Positions 30,249 to 39,207 are shown, counted from the stretch's first letter. The stretch: DNA of 64,000 bases from Shewanella baltica (GCF_900456975.1 NZ_UGYM01000002.1:2356001-2420000); one strand, 5' to 3'. The notes: generated from the sequence alone by a model not told the origin. Program-made: numbers and translations.

Positions 30249-30506
30249 ATGATGCAATCGACTGCGTTTGAACAACAAGCCCACAATCTGCTGATGGTCT
30301 TCGAATTAATGACTTATGTGATTAAAAAAGAGATGCCTGATAGCGACACCTTTTCTTACGAGGACAACGTTGAGCAAGAAATACTCCTGCACATGCTTAA
30401 ACAACGCTTAGTGCGTGAAAAAATGTCCGCCGTTCAGATTGAACTCGCAATTTCATTTGCTGAGCAATTTATGCAAACAGGGCTAATTTCCATGGCACAG
30501 ACCTAA
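30249..30506 (+). CDS. Hypothetical small helical protein
   Basis: 85 residues, no family recognised. Predominantly helical, acidic N-terminal half, no membrane segment. A weak GCGAG ribosome binding site lies upstream. It precedes the 136-residue gene by 36 bases on the same strand, so probably one transcript. Confidence 0.55.
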   Translation: MMQSTAFEQQAHNLLMVFELMTYVIKKEMPDSDTFSYEDNVEQEILLHMLKQRLVREKMSAVQIELAISFAEQFMQTGLISMAQT

Positions 30507-30542
30507 GTAAAAGTTGAAAGGCCAAACCAATAGGAGCAACAA

Positions 30543-30953
30543 ATGGAACACTCAACTTTTATTCATGTAAATCAGCTTAAAACATTTAGTCCTTGGAATG
30601 AACACTGCAAAGTCGTGTTGCTTGCAGATATTAAACTGAACGACCAAACCTCAATAGAGCTGCTGTTTACACGCTACATTTATCTTCACTTAAATTTAGA
30701 TGGACATGTTCTAGGTGTGAGTATTAGCCAATCTATTTTTGAGGAGCATCCTGAGTTTAGCTCTCAGTTTTTAAACGACTTAGAAATGATGCAACTATTA
30801 CTCATGTATGTTGATGATATAACAAATTTTTGCCAATTATTTGCCGCAGAGTTTGAGTATGTCTTAGGGTATCACCCGACAGTCTACTTTGAAGCCGCGG
30901 AACAATATTGGGAAAAGCAGATTATTGAAGTGCAATCTAACGCGCCTCAATAA
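30543..30953 (+). CDS. Hypothetical protein, paralogue of the gene at 33044
   Basis: 136 residues, unknown function. Shared with its paralogue: SPW(N/D)-H--V-LLADI, FTRYIYLH, LG(V/I)SIS-S--EEH-EF, LEMM-LLLMY-DDI--FC-LF-AEF and YF-AAEQ-W--QIIE. A GCGAACC..GGTTCGC terminator follows both copies. The two copies bracket the AbiE toxin-antitoxin genes. Confidence 0.65.
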   Translation: MEHSTFIHVNQLKTFSPWNEHCKVVLLADIKLNDQTSIELLFTRYIYLHLNLDGHVLGVSISQSIFEEHPEFSSQFLNDLEMMQLLLMYVDDITNFCQLFAAEFEYVLGYHPTVYFEAAEQYWEKQIIEVQSNAPQ

Positions 30954-30962
30954 TCACCTACT

Positions 30963-30988
30963 AGCGAACCTCACGGTTCGCTTTTTTT
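30963..30988 (+). terminator. Terminator after the 136-residue gene
   Basis: Stem AGCGAACC / GGTTCGCT with loop TCAC and seven T residues. Confidence 0.88.
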
Positions 30989-31072
30989 ATTTGCTTATAG
31001 CCTTAGCTCAATCTAAGTCGCCAACGCCCACAAACAGCGAACTATCAGATAAAATCGGCAATACACTGCACA

Positions 31073-32008
31073 TTACAGTATCCGACCTGCAACCCACGTT
31101 TCCAATACATCAGCCAGTTTAATGAGTTGTTCTTGATGCTTGGATTTGTTTTTCGCTAGGTTTTGGATATTCAATAGCTTCCATCTCACCGCAGGTAGTG
31201 CCGCGACGCTCGGTTCATCAAACAATGACCAATCAGGCTGACCCTGTTTAAAAGATAATAAAAAGTCTCTGTCTTTTGCAGTAAAGTGATGCTGCAACGC
31301 TGTCAGCATTTCTGAGCGAGTTAAAACCAGCTCATCGAGTTTAATCGGCTTTGTCGTCATTCCATTGAATTCAGTTTGAAAGCTTTCATCAAGTGGTTTC
31401 CAGCGTGGAGACATCACTTCATTAATAGGCCTTGGATGGCTAAGTGTATAAGTGAGAAAGCCGACTAAAATCTCTCGAGTGATCCCCTCTTCCGCCAACA
31501 GCATTTTCACATCAAATAGATCCCTTGGGTGCTGCCTATCCATCGCTGCACATAACTTACCACCGTATAGATCAGGCAGGCTTACGACGGGGATCTCTGC
31601 ATACCCAAACTCTTCTTCAACTAACTCAACGACTGGCATTAATACCGCTTTGTGTAGCGTACCTCTCGCAACAGGAGAGACTTCAATTTTTATTGTGACT
31701 CTATCACTTATCACGACAACCCTGAGCTCATCATATTTATTGTCTTGAAATACAGCACTAAGGTTCGGTTGTAGATTGATCTGTGCAGTCAAACGACCAA
31801 GCGCTTCCTTCACACTTTGTAGCGCTTGTTCCCTTGGCTCCAAAGGAAGATAAGCCAAATCGATATCGACCGATAAGCGTGGGAAGTTGCGTACAAATAG
31901 GTTGATAGCCGTACCGCCCTTTAGGGCAAATACCTTCTCTTGGGCGACGAGCGGCAGCATCCGAATAAGCAAGGTCACTTGCTGGTAGTATATCGATGAC
32001 TTATTCAT
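31073..32008 (-). CDS. abiEii: AbiEii toxin (nucleotidyltransferase)
   Basis: 311 residues. Nucleotidyltransferase toxin of the AbiEii/MenT type: the signature FALKGGTAINLF and DIDLAYLP (~33-55) supply the GG-x-N and DxD-type catalytic site; KIEVSP and DLFDVKMLL follow. The toxin of type IV AbiE systems, which abort phage infection by blocking growth. Its start overlaps the antitoxin end by 8 bases. Confidence 0.88.
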   Translation of the reverse strand: MNKSSIYYQQVTLLIRMLPLVAQEKVFALKGGTAINLFVRNFPRLSVDIDLAYLPLEPREQALQSVKEALGRLTAQINLQPNLSAVFQDNKYDELRVVVISDRVTIKIEVSPVARGTLHKAVLMPVVELVEEEFGYAEIPVVSLPDLYGGKLCAAMDRQHPRDLFDVKMLLAEEGITREILVGFLTYTLSHPRPINEVMSPRWKPLDESFQTEFNGMTTKPIKLDELVLTRSEMLTALQHHFTAKDRDFLLSFKQGQPDWSLFDEPSVAALPAVRWKLLNIQNLAKNKSKHQEQLIKLADVLETWVAGRIL

Positions 32009-32789
32009 ATTGATTTTCTTCTGTCTTAATAAACGATGCAGGCACTGTTATTTGATACCGTCCATCGTAACGGCCATGAGCCACCACCTGACGCTTTCCC
32101 GCACCAAGCGTGATTTGCTGCTCATCTAGCCTTTTGCTCCACTGGTGTTGATAGTAGTGGCCTAAAAAGAGAAATACGCGATTAGCTTGTACGGCTTCAC
32201 TTCGATTCAGTATTGACTGTATTTTACGTGGACTGAGATTCACTAACCCTTGAAACAGCTCCGCGGCATGCTCAAAACTGATATGTTTGCCAATGGCATT
32301 GACGACCTCATAGGCTGCAAGCTCCGCACAACTTGCCTTAACCTCTCTATTGTTCACCCCTATAGTAATAAAGTCTTTTTCCAACGTTTGGGTCAGCTTG
32401 CTACTGGTATAAAAAAGCCAGTTTTGCGCCTCCAATTCGCGGAACCACTTTGGCAAAGCCTGCTTACTTTGACAGCCAACCCAAACTTGCTCGCTGCTTA
32501 GTTGAAGATAATGACTAAGCCCTTGATGCGTTAGGCTACTGACTCCCGCAAGGTGAACAGGAAGCTTTAGCTGCTCATTCACAGCCTTGAGCGCTTCAAC
32601 CCAATGAGGCTGTAACTTGCCTGTTGACTCAGGACGAACGTAAACCCCCGCACTTATCTTGTACAACCAACCACTCTGCACATATTTTCTCACCAAAGAT
32701 GAGCTGATCTCATTTTGTGTCAACCATGACTGAAGCACTACCGCACCAGGACTCGTATGATTAATAAGCCAGTTTATTTTTGATGACAT
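32001..32789 (-). CDS. abiEi: AbiEi antitoxin and transcriptional regulator
   Basis: 262 residues. N-terminal winged-helix (SSLVRKYVQSGWLYKISAGVYV, ~30-55) followed by the AbiEi antitoxin domain (LAGVSSLTHQGLSHYLQL, VNAIGKHISFEHAAELFQGL). Known members neutralise AbiEii and repress the operon. First gene of the pair. Confidence 0.87.
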   Translation of the reverse strand: MSSKINWLINHTSPGAVVLQSWLTQNEISSSLVRKYVQSGWLYKISAGVYVRPESTGKLQPHWVEALKAVNEQLKLPVHLAGVSSLTHQGLSHYLQLSSEQVWVGCQSKQALPKWFRELEAQNWLFYTSSKLTQTLEKDFITIGVNNREVKASCAELAAYEVVNAIGKHISFEHAAELFQGLVNLSPRKIQSILNRSEAVQANRVFLFLGHYYQHQWSKRLDEQQITLGAGKRQVVAHGRYDGRYQITVPASFIKTEENQYE

Positions 32790-32797
32790 AGTTGCAC

Positions 32798-32880
32798 CAT
32801 AAGTACCAAAATATAGAGTAAATTAAACCAACTATAGAAGCAGAGTTTATAAATTGCAATTACTTAGTACCCTAGGTACA
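32798..32880. promoter_or_regulatory. Possible AbiEi operator region
   Basis: Upstream of abiEi there is a 13-bp palindrome GTACCCTAGGTAC (32867-32879) and a separate AAGTACC (32801-32807) matching its half-site. Autoregulation by AbiEi makes this the natural operator, but the match is short. Confidence 0.35.
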
Positions 32881-33043
32881 TGTTTGTCGAAAAATGCAAA
32901 CTAGCAAAATGAGGGGAAGATTAGTTACCAGCAAAAGGCTAAGAAGGGATTCTTACTTAAAACGTTAAACTTAACCCCTGAACCCACAGAATTTCCGGTG
33001 CCCAATTCTAGTTATTGATAAGGACAATAACGAGGAGTTAATA

Positions 33044-33442
33044 ATGAGTCAGTCACCGTTTATTCGCGTATATCAACGAAAATCAAAAAGCCCTTGGGAT
33101 GATCATAGTACCGTCTTGTTACTCGCTGACATTGACGAAAATGATAACGATCCTAGAGCCTTACAATTCACTCGATATATCTATCTTCATCGCGACATCA
33201 AAGGACAACACTTAGGCATTAGCATCAGTAAATCACTTCTTGAGGAACATGCTGAGTTTGATACTCAGTATTTAATGGGCTTAGAAATGATGATGCTATT
33301 GTTGATGTATAAAGATGATATTTCTGCCTTTTGCGAGTTGTTTACCGCGGAGTTTCAACAGATATTCGGGTTGCCCCCGATTCTCTATTTTGACGCTGCT
33401 GAACAATTCTGGGCTGAGCAGATTATTGAAGCCGAAGCTTAA
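33044..33442 (+). CDS. Hypothetical protein, paralogue of the gene at 30543
   Basis: 132 residues, unknown function, roughly half-identical to the 30543 gene product. A GAGGAG-like ribosome binding site (CGAGGAG) is 8 bases upstream. A third, truncated copy of its middle part lies at 39799-39894. Confidence 0.65.
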   Translation: MSQSPFIRVYQRKSKSPWDDHSTVLLLADIDENDNDPRALQFTRYIYLHRDIKGQHLGISISKSLLEEHAEFDTQYLMGLEMMMLLLMYKDDISAFCELFTAEFQQIFGLPPILYFDAAEQFWAEQIIEAEA

Positions 33443-33482
33443 GCTAACATTCAGCAGTAATGCTAAGCGTTAGCCACTTACT

Positions 33483-33507
33483 TGCGAACCTGAAAGGGTT
33501 CGCTTTT
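33483..33507 (+). terminator. Terminator after the 132-residue gene
   Basis: GCGAACC / GGTTCGC stem with TTTT, similar to the terminator after its paralogue. Confidence 0.8.
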
Positions 33508-33561
33508 CATACCTAATCAAACTTGTCTACGAATTAAGTCCATATTCATATTTAATGAAGC

Positions 33562-33722
33562 TCTAACAACACATGACAACACAAACGCTTTGGGACTTTT
33601 CCGAGTTAGACTGTTAGCTCGAATTAGTGAGTTTCGAATTAAAATTTCTATGTATTAATGCCTTGCTCACCGGAAAATTAGGAGCGTAGCGAGTAATTTT
33701 TCAGAGAGAGTAAATTGTTAGA
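33562..33722 (-). repeat. attC-like site of integron cassette 1
   Basis: On the minus strand it begins at the cassette gene's stop with ATCTAACAA and ends with TTGTTAGAG, complementary 8-bp outer arms (RYYYAAC / GTTRRR type) 161 bp apart, with an imperfectly palindromic interior. This is the usual position and form of a cassette attC. Confidence 0.65.
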
Positions 33723-34341
33723 TTTCACCTGCATTTCTAAGCTGCCCCAAGGTCACCATATATTGGTTGGCAATGAGTTTAATTGCATAGCCAACATCCA
33801 ATACTGGGAAATTCACTTGTTTACCGAACGCCTCTTGGAAGATGGTATCTAGACTCTTTCCATGCGTGTCAAAACTGGTGAGACGGTAAATAAAATATAG
33901 GTAACTTAGCCTATCACCATAATCGTTTTTAACCTGGGCAAGCATGCTATTTACATCCATTGCTCGATTCAGACTTGACCAAGAAGGATCTGAAGGCTCT
34001 AGCTTATCTTTATGAGGCAACAGCGGCTCATTTAAGAGCTTGTGGTAATCCAGCTTGAATGCATCAACCAGACTAGCGTATCGACTGGCTGTTTGAGCAG
34101 GAGCGTCAAATAAGTAGATAATCCAGAAATAGTTTTCCAGGATGGTTCTGGAAAGAATATGAGTTATATAGCGCTCATCAACACCAGCATTTTTGTCGCA
34201 GCTAAAGCTCTCAAGAAGAGTTCCTGCTATAGAATAAAAACGCAATGCTTCTTGACCAAAGAAACCATTTGCACCGCTTCTCGATCCAAGCTGCTTGATG
34301 GCTTCAAGTTCATTCTTCAACTGTTCAAAATAGTCTTGCAT
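33718..34341 (-). CDS. Cassette-borne hypothetical helical protein
   Basis: 207 residues, all-helical in appearance. SRTILENYFWIIYLFD and LSYLYFIYRLTSFDTHG vaguely recall DUF5677-type proteins, but I would not name it. It is flanked on both sides by attC-like sites and its stop overlaps one of them, as in integron gene cassettes. Confidence 0.6.
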   Translation of the reverse strand: MQDYFEQLKNELEAIKQLGSRSGANGFFGQEALRFYSIAGTLLESFSCDKNAGVDERYITHILSRTILENYFWIIYLFDAPAQTASRYASLVDAFKLDYHKLLNEPLLPHKDKLEPSDPSWSSLNRAMDVNSMLAQVKNDYGDRLSYLYFIYRLTSFDTHGKSLDTIFQEAFGKQVNFPVLDVGYAIKLIANQYMVTLGQLRNAGEI

Positions 34342-34356
34342 ACGATTCCTTGAAAA

Positions 34357-34546
34357 ATCTAACGCTTCAAGAAGCGGCGCGTTTTTCAGCGTCCGCCTTG
34401 CTTGGCTTGTGTACGCCCAGCATGGGCATGAACTAATGAGGTGGCCAAATTTAGTGTGCCACTACAGAGTAATTGTTGACTAAAATGTGATGCGAAGCGA
34501 AACCGAGCCAACTTTTACGAGTCCCGCTTGAACGAATGGTTATAAC
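34357..34546 (-). repeat. attC-like site of integron cassette 2
   Basis: Minus strand: starts GTTATAAC (overlapping the stop of the EVE-HNH gene), continues CGTTCAAGCGGGAC, and ends CTTCTTGAAGCGTTAGAT, giving TTCAAG-containing L boxes at both ends and a GTTAGAT R box. Close to Vibrio-type attC architecture. Confidence 0.75.
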
Positions 34547-35349
34547 TTCCCATGCAATTTTAACAATTCGAACCATGGATCATCCGATTCAATTCTATGA
34601 ACTGCTCTATGGCAGTTGGCACATAGTATCCCCATGTCAGATTCTGTTGTTTTTTCTCCAGCCTTTATTAAATTCAACGGCTTTTTGTGATGCGCTTCTG
34701 CATAACTAAAACCGTATAAATCCACAAAATCGTAATCGCATGCCTCACAGAATAATGAACCATTGTCTTTTACGAACCTCTCTTTGGCTCTCTTTACTAA
34801 TTTTGGGTCTCGTTCTCTAATTTTATGAGTTCTAGTTCGATATTTTGTTTCATCAGAAGAATATTCATTTTCTACATCTTCACTACAATCACCTGCCCAC
34901 ATCACCCAAATTTTATTAAACTGACTATCAGTTAGTTTAAAATTTGTACCTTGCCTAGCTGTCAAGAGCTGCATTCCTGATAACTCCTCATCCCTTAATA
35001 GAAGTGATGACTCTACAAGACCTGATTTCAAATCTAGGCGAGCAGATTGCAGTTTTATACCGACTTTAATTTCTGAGACCTCCCTTTTTTCCCAATACTC
35101 TTCAAGTAAAAATTCAGGATGCTTTACATCTGATTTATGTACCGGAGGTTCGGCAATCACACCGAAACCAACTAAACCATAAGGATCTTTTGACTTACCT
35201 TTTGATCTCCATATAAATACTCGATCTCCACTTTGCATTTCATTTTGGTGTTTAGCATGCTTAACTGCCCAATAGATATAATCAAACTCACCTAAGTAAG
35301 TATCTACGTCAAAATCTTCTCTGTTCCCTCTAAAAATCCAATCTGCCAT
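34540..35349 (-). CDS. EVE-HNH endonuclease (modification-dependent restriction type)
   Basis: 269 residues. The N-terminal ~150 residues look like an EVE domain (WIFRGNREDFD start, YWAVKHAKHQNEMQSGDRVFIWRS, GLVGFGVI), which binds modified bases. The C-terminal HNH nuclease has zinc Cys pairs (CEACDYDF, LCANC) and the catalytic AEAHHKKPL and CHRAVHR. The same architecture as VcaM4I, an EVE-HNH enzyme that cuts DNA with modified cytosine. It would act as a type IV-like barrier to modified phage DNA. Carried as an integron cassette. Confidence 0.78.
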   Translation of the reverse strand: MADWIFRGNREDFDVDTYLGEFDYIYWAVKHAKHQNEMQSGDRVFIWRSKGKSKDPYGLVGFGVIAEPPVHKSDVKHPEFLLEEYWEKREVSEIKVGIKLQSARLDLKSGLVESSLLLRDEELSGMQLLTARQGTNFKLTDSQFNKIWVMWAGDCSEDVENEYSSDETKYRTRTHKIRERDPKLVKRAKERFVKDNGSLFCEACDYDFVDLYGFSYAEAHHKKPLNLIKAGEKTTESDMGILCANCHRAVHRIESDDPWFELLKLHGKL

Positions 35350-35363
35350 GAAATCTCCAAGAA

Positions 35364-35379
35364 GTTATAACGCCCAAAT
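35364..35379 (-). repeat. 3' remnant of attC 3, cut by the IS10-like element
   Basis: Minus strand GGGCGTTATAAC, the standard end of an attC, immediately before the EVE-HNH cassette. The rest of the site is across the IS at 36698-36808. Confidence 0.7.
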
Positions 35380-36697
35380 CTAGCGAATCCCCAGATAAAT
35401 TCGATGGGATTCAAATAAGTAGACACGCATGATGCTGTTTGATCTAATCAATTTCGCCAAAAACCTACTAGATCCAACATCATGCGTGATATCGACATAT
35501 TACACGATTTACTCAAAAAACAATGCCCTCAAATACACCCAAAACGCCTTAATTCTCTGATGGTTGCTACTGAGTCTTTACTCGATGGCAATCAACTCTC
35601 GTTAACCCAGTTAGGACGGAACATAACGGGTAACGTTGCACCAAAACACAATATCAAGCGTATTGACCGACTGCTCGGAAATCTACATGTTGTCAAAGAT
35701 AAGTTCGCTATTTATCAATGGCATGCACAGTATCTCTGCGGCTCAAATCCGATGCCCATTATTCTTGTGGATTGGTCAGATGTGCGCGAACAACTGCGAA
35801 TGATGACCTTACGCGCATCAATAAGTGTTAAAGGTCGCTCCATTACGTTGTACGAACGCACTTTTCTGTTTGAAGATTACAATGCCCCGCGCAGTCATAA
35901 CGCTTTCTTAGCTGAGCTTGCTAACGTATTGCCGCCAGGATGCTGCCCGCTCATCGTCACCGATGCAGGTTATCGCAATACTTGGTTTAGGGAAGTCGAG
36001 CGCCATGGCTGGTTTTGGCTAGGTCGAGTTCGCGGTGATGTCAGTTTTATGCTCAACGGCCAAACATCATGGCAGTCAAATAAATCCCTCTACCCTAAGG
36101 CGAATTCAACCGCGAAATACATAGGTAGCGTCAAGTTAGCGCGCAAGTCTCCGCTACAATGTTGCCTGCACTTGTTTAAAGCTAAACCTAAGCTGCGTAA
36201 GGATAAACGTTCTTCTAAAGCTGGGCGAAATCACACCGCACAAAAGAGTTACAGCTTAGGGAGTAAAGAGCCTTGGCTACTCGCAACAAATCTACCGCCG
36301 GACTACTTTGGCCCTTCAAAGGTCGTCGATTTATATGCTAAGCGAATGCAAATTGAAGAAACCTTCCGCGATTTAAAAAGTCCGCAATATGGCATGGGCC
36401 TCAGACAAAGCCGCAGCAGTTGTCCAAAGCGATATGATGTATTGCTACTCATCGCTATACTCGCTGAAATTGTGTTGTGGTGTATTGGGTTAGCGGCGCA
36501 ACACCTTGGATGGCAGCGATATTTTCAAGCCAATACAGTGAGAAAGCGTGCAGTGCTATCAATTGTTAGACTTGGAAAGGAAGTACGCAAAAGAGACAGA
36601 TATCCGGTAAAGGAAACAATTTTTCGCTGGGCATTAATCGAATATATAAACTTAGTTCATGACGCTGGAAGACCCCAATTATGAGGGGATCCGCCAG
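35380..36697 (+). mobile_element. IS4-family, IS10-like insertion sequence
   Basis: 1318 bp. Terminal repeats are CTAGCGAATCCCC (left) and CTGGCGGATCCCC (right, reverse complement), like IS10 ends (CTGATGAATCCCC). It encodes one intact transposase. The 9-bp flanks CGCCCAAAT and CGCCCCCTG match in only the first five bases. Confidence 0.88.
35482..36684 (+). CDS. tnp: IS10-like transposase (IS4 family)
   Basis: 400 residues, co-linear with IS10 transposase: ILHDLLKKQCPQIHPKRLNSL, HNIKRIDRLLGN, PIILVDWSDVREQ with the first catalytic Asp, IVTDAGY with the second, and the YxxxR-E signature YAKRMQIEETFRDLKSP with catalytic Glu. Full length, so probably active. Confidence 0.95.
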   Translation: MRDIDILHDLLKKQCPQIHPKRLNSLMVATESLLDGNQLSLTQLGRNITGNVAPKHNIKRIDRLLGNLHVVKDKFAIYQWHAQYLCGSNPMPIILVDWSDVREQLRMMTLRASISVKGRSITLYERTFLFEDYNAPRSHNAFLAELANVLPPGCCPLIVTDAGYRNTWFREVERHGWFWLGRVRGDVSFMLNGQTSWQSNKSLYPKANSTAKYIGSVKLARKSPLQCCLHLFKAKPKLRKDKRSSKAGRNHTAQKSYSLGSKEPWLLATNLPPDYFGPSKVVDLYAKRMQIEETFRDLKSPQYGMGLRQSRSSCPKRYDVLLLIAILAEIVLWCIGLAAQHLGWQRYFQANTVRKRAVLSIVRLGKEVRKRDRYPVKETIFRWALIEYINLVHDAGRPQL

Positions 36698-36808
36698 CGC
36701 CCCCTGTTAAGGGGGGAGCAACACAATACCGAAGTCGCCGCATACCACCTTAACCAACGCATGGTAAAAATACCACGCGTTGCGAATCACACTTAAACAG
36801 TTTGTAAT
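36698..36808 (-). repeat. attC 3, 5' part (superintegron-repeat type)
   Basis: Minus strand: CTGTTTAAGTGTGATTCGCA, then an ACGCGTGGTA/TACCATGCGT hairpin, then TGTTGCTCCCCCCTTAACAG leading to GGGGGCG, where the IS10-like element interrupts it. This is almost the textbook Vibrio/Shewanella superintegron repeat. Confidence 0.85.
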
Positions 36809-37398
36809 TCCTTGGTTAACTCGCTCAGGGCAATAATCAACTGACGTTGAATGAACAGGTGCTGAAACAGTAACTTGTTCAGATCACTTGTCTTAGTAAA
36901 CGAATGGAATTGTGCTGCTTCAGCTTCCGTGACCTGTGCTCTTCGCAATTTGTGTAAGCTTTCACTCGTTACATAATTCAATACAAATACGCTGTTAACG
37001 ACATTTACGAGCGGCAACGCAAAATGAACTCTTAGGTTACGGATATCTTTAAACATTCTATTGATAGCTAATGGATCATTTTCTGATTGTTCGCCTCCAT
37101 CAGAAGGCATAAACGTTTCTTTTGCCATTGATGTGTTCTTAAACATCTGGCTGGAGTAGCCTAAATTAAGCATGTCTAATTCTGCTGCCTCGCGAATAGA
37201 GATCACTGCGGCAAAATATGCGCTCAAAAACCAGTTTGCTTGAGGCAGGTTTTCTTCTTTTGCATCTAAGTTGGAAAACTGTTGAGCAAAGTATCTAGAC
37301 TCATTAAAACGGTCTATAGCTGCTGGCAGCTTTTTAAGTTCACTTGTTTCAAATTCCGAAGTGATTACCTGATTCTCAAAGCCACTCACATATCTCAT
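36793..37398 (-). CDS. Cassette-borne hypothetical protein with RNxxxH motif
   Basis: 201 residues, helical, no assigned family. Residues 120-125 read RNLRVH, i.e. the RNxxxH pattern of HEPN RNases, in the context MFKDIRNLRVHFALPL. HEPN function is an inference from this motif and the helical content. The gene ends in an attC and is the most upstream member of the cassette cluster. Confidence 0.6.
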   Translation of the reverse strand: MRYVSGFENQVITSEFETSELKKLPAAIDRFNESRYFAQQFSNLDAKEENLPQANWFLSAYFAAVISIREAAELDMLNLGYSSQMFKNTSMAKETFMPSDGGEQSENDPLAINRMFKDIRNLRVHFALPLVNVVNSVFVLNYVTSESLHKLRRAQVTEAEAAQFHSFTKTSDLNKLLFQHLFIQRQLIIALSELTKELQTV

Positions 37399-37944
37399 AT
37401 CAATCTCTTACTATAAATTATCGGGAGAGGCATAACGTCTTAGTATTTATGCGCATGCGCGTTTATCATGTTAGACCAGTGAAAATGCGAATCGTTAACT
37501 ATTTGTATGGCAAAGAACTTATCAGCTTTTTATCAAATACACTATCAAGAAAAACGCGCATACGCGTTTTACAAGCCTATTATCTAAGTTTCGCTTTATA
37601 TAAGTAATTAATTTTAAATAATTTTAGATGTTAATGATTGAGATAACGCGCACAAACATTGACTTAAAAACACTCAGAGCTACGCATTTTTGAATACGAC
37701 TGTCTAGTCGCTCCAGTTTCGGCCACTTATGGTGAATTGCTGAAAGCAGAACATAGATGAGAATTTGTTGGGAAATGAGGTAGCTAGTTTGTGGTCAAAC
37801 GCCCCGTGTTAACTCACTTTAGGGTATTAGCTTGTTAAGATAGATCGCCCTTGAATCTTATCGAAGTGAATAGAGGTTCATATAACTTCAGGTCACACGG
37901 ACGTTATTCATTTAGATACTTATATTTCCATGTATGCTGAGAAG
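37399..37944. other. Non-coding stretch upstream of the cassettes
   Basis: About 545 bp. Near 37433-37440 the minus strand has GTTATGCC, a recombination-site-like end. A GCGCATGCGCG word (37450) and an AAAACGCGCATACGCGTTTT palindrome (37554-37573) follow. No integron integrase gene and no ORF with good signals are seen. Confidence 0.5.
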
Positions 37945-39207
37945 TTAGCCAGCATCTTGCGGCTTTAGGTGTTCCATTTCATTGAATATGTAGTCATTCA
38001 ATATCACACGTTTGAAAAGTAACTTTCGCGTTACTTCAGGGACATCTACTTCGTTACACACGGATTCAAACTCTTGGATAATCGTATTAATCTGCGATCT
38101 GATAATTTCTTCCGCTTTTTCGGCCTTAATATTGAAGCTTGGTGCTGCTTTCAGACAAAGTGATAACAGAGACAAATTTGAATTGTCGAAGAGCTTCATT
38201 CCATGATTTGCCACCCCACCGCTATGGTTTTGTGGACAAATATCATAAGCAGGTGATAGAGATATTTTATCCCCTTCGACAAAGAAAGCGTGATTACGAG
38301 CATGGTCATCCGAATTGCCGATCAGCACGTTAAATACCATCCGTGCAAATAGCTCTTGGCTATCAGAGGCAAATGCGATGCAATACTGCTTCATAACGTT
38401 TACTAGGTCTACATAAGAAGCCTCGCTAGCCCATGCTTCATCTAAGCCTAAAACTGTCAGTCCGGACACCATAGAGCGACGACACCAAATACCACCAATC
38501 AACTCTCTATCGAATCGTTTAACAAGAAGAACATCCTTGCCTAATGCTTTTTTTAATACAACTTCGGCCACATTGAGTCCGGCTAACTTAGCTAACTTCA
38601 TGGCTACGTATTCTGAATAGACAACCTCGTAAGTATCATTTTGGGATGAAAACTTAGCAATATACTTAACTTCGCCAGCAGTGATCATCGCTTTCGGACG
38701 AGCGCCTCCCAGCGATGTACAATGCATAAGTGCTTTATCCAAATCCAACGGGATTTTCTTACCTTGAGCGACGATTTCAGACACCAGGTATAACTCTTCA
38801 AGCGTGGCTGCATCAGTAGAACGATCAACATACTCAGTGGCCGATTCTTGAAAGTCGAGAGAACCGAACCGGTCTGAAGCGGAATGCATCAAATACGTCA
38901 TTTCGTTAAACTCAGCATCGTAACTTTTGCTCATCAGCCGAGAAATAATGGCCCTACGTCCCCAAGCATCAGGAGCTGCATCACGCAAGCATGAGAATAT
39001 AGACATACCTTGAACTGGCTGCATAGTACCAGCAGAAAGCGGTAATTCATGTGAGTAAATTGGCTCTGCATCTGGACGCTTCAAGTAAGACTGACCATAG
39101 GTAAAATGTTGGCCAGATTCATCAATAGTGAGTCTACCGGCTACCACAGGTTCTGACTGTCCTCTAAGCCATTTCCAAACGAAGCATTGGTTACTAGAAG
39201 TCGTCAT
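37945..39207 (-). CDS. hipA: HipA-family Ser/Thr kinase toxin
   Basis: 420 residues. HipA N-terminal domain, then a kinase core with the GGARPKAMI loop, AKFSSQNDTYEVVYSEYVAMKLA, the catalytic NVLIGNSDDHARNHAFF and the metal-binding SPAYDICPQ. HipA toxins phosphorylate aminoacyl-tRNA synthetases to arrest translation. Its start overlaps the end of the antitoxin gene by 14 bases. Confidence 0.9.
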   Translation of the reverse strand: MTTSSNQCFVWKWLRGQSEPVVAGRLTIDESGQHFTYGQSYLKRPDAEPIYSHELPLSAGTMQPVQGMSIFSCLRDAAPDAWGRRAIISRLMSKSYDAEFNEMTYLMHSASDRFGSLDFQESATEYVDRSTDAATLEELYLVSEIVAQGKKIPLDLDKALMHCTSLGGARPKAMITAGEVKYIAKFSSQNDTYEVVYSEYVAMKLAKLAGLNVAEVVLKKALGKDVLLVKRFDRELIGGIWCRRSMVSGLTVLGLDEAWASEASYVDLVNVMKQYCIAFASDSQELFARMVFNVLIGNSDDHARNHAFFVEGDKISLSPAYDICPQNHSGGVANHGMKLFDNSNLSLLSLCLKAAPSFNIKAEKAEEIIRSQINTIIQEFESVCNEVDVPEVTRKLLFKRVILNDYIFNEMEHLKPQDAG

